The translations under genes were made by a program, and so were the position numbers. The notes below the pieces were generated by a model. That model did not search any database, had not been told where the DNA came from, and worked only from the letters and a program-made list of their open reading frames with translations. This document shows, one piece after another, positions 63,801 through 64,000 of a stretch of 64,000 nucleotides of DNA (its first letter is position 1; every line of letters begins with the position of its first letter). The DNA comes from Siphonodentalium dalli (taxonomy: Eukaryota > Mollusca > Scaphopoda > Gadilida > Siphonodentaliidae), in NCBI GenBank assembly GCA_032622095.1, contig CP136063.1, positions 182,383,956-182,447,955 of the forward strand, written 5' to 3'.

Positions 63801-64000
63801 GTTCAAATGAAATTACACATTAAACGCAAATTATTTTTATTATTTATACACAAACGCCTTTAAAAATCGACAAAAACGCCCCAACATGGCATTTTTAGAA
63901 AATAGTTAAAACTAAGGATTCAGTGGGCCATAAAGTTGATTTTCTACACCATGTTTTTGGAGATTCCTTGACAGCGTGTTTAACTATGTATAACTTCGTC
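60862..64000. other. 3.1-kb terminal stretch, no gene recognised
   Basis: Two structures are visible: a hairpin at 62412-62463 (CCTGTATTTCTCATAACCT mirrored) and an inverted pair GGTCAAAGTTGAGAAGTAGC (62931) / GCTACTTGTTAACTTTGACC (63364). Short ORFs have no recognised domain. TATGGCCGATGG-like and CCAAATGGCGG motifs occur but do not make a clear element. Confidence 0.45.

Overview
The window is a piece of a non-vertebrate animal genome, probably a marine invertebrate. It is AT-rich and has spliced genes with GT-AG introns of up to about 12 kb. It is packed with MITEs, foldback elements, microsatellites, tRNA-derived SINEs, non-LTR retrotransposon debris and one intact-looking Polinton-like element. 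I cannot name the phylum from sequence alone.

One host gene is well supported: a pancreatic-lipase-family gene on the + strand. Ten exons (3169 to 38105) join without a frame conflict into about 469 residues ending in a stop. All intron phases match. The Ser/Asp/His triad, a full-length 23-residue lid and the C-terminal PLAT domain are present. Only the signal-peptide exon is missing; it must lie in unrecognised sequence before 3169 or outside the window.

The introns are built from repeats. They hold at least 14 copies of a ~67-bp near-perfect palindrome (often paired as hairpin ends of a ~420-bp MITE), five Tc1/mariner-type foldback copies (TA duplications), a TTAA-flanked piggyBac-like MITE, a hAT-like element with a near-perfect 8-bp duplication, an element ended by inverted arrays of a short GAAGGTTC repeat, a degenerate reverse transcriptase, a lone retropepsin-like ORF, and SINEs.

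Downstream of the lipase gene, the outstanding feature is 51054-56553. It is an exactly 5,500-bp element with 1.5-kb inverted terminal repeats that look about 99% identical over the stretches compared, 5'-AG...CT-3' ends and a perfect 6-bp target duplication (TCAGCT), all Polinton/Maverick hallmarks. Its 2.5-kb core carries five small + strand ORFs: two C2H2 zinc-finger proteins, a membrane-anchored protein with a PC4-like single-stranded-DNA-binding domain, a small basic protein, and an ORF that looks split from the second zinc-finger ORF by a one-base change at an A7 run. No polymerase, integrase, ATPase, protease or capsid gene is present, so it looks like a compact non-autonomous Polinton derivative.

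From 56.9 to 64 kb there are more dispersed repeats, a tandem duplication, an element with GTTGCGT subterminal arrays, and a final ~3 kb in which I see no gene.
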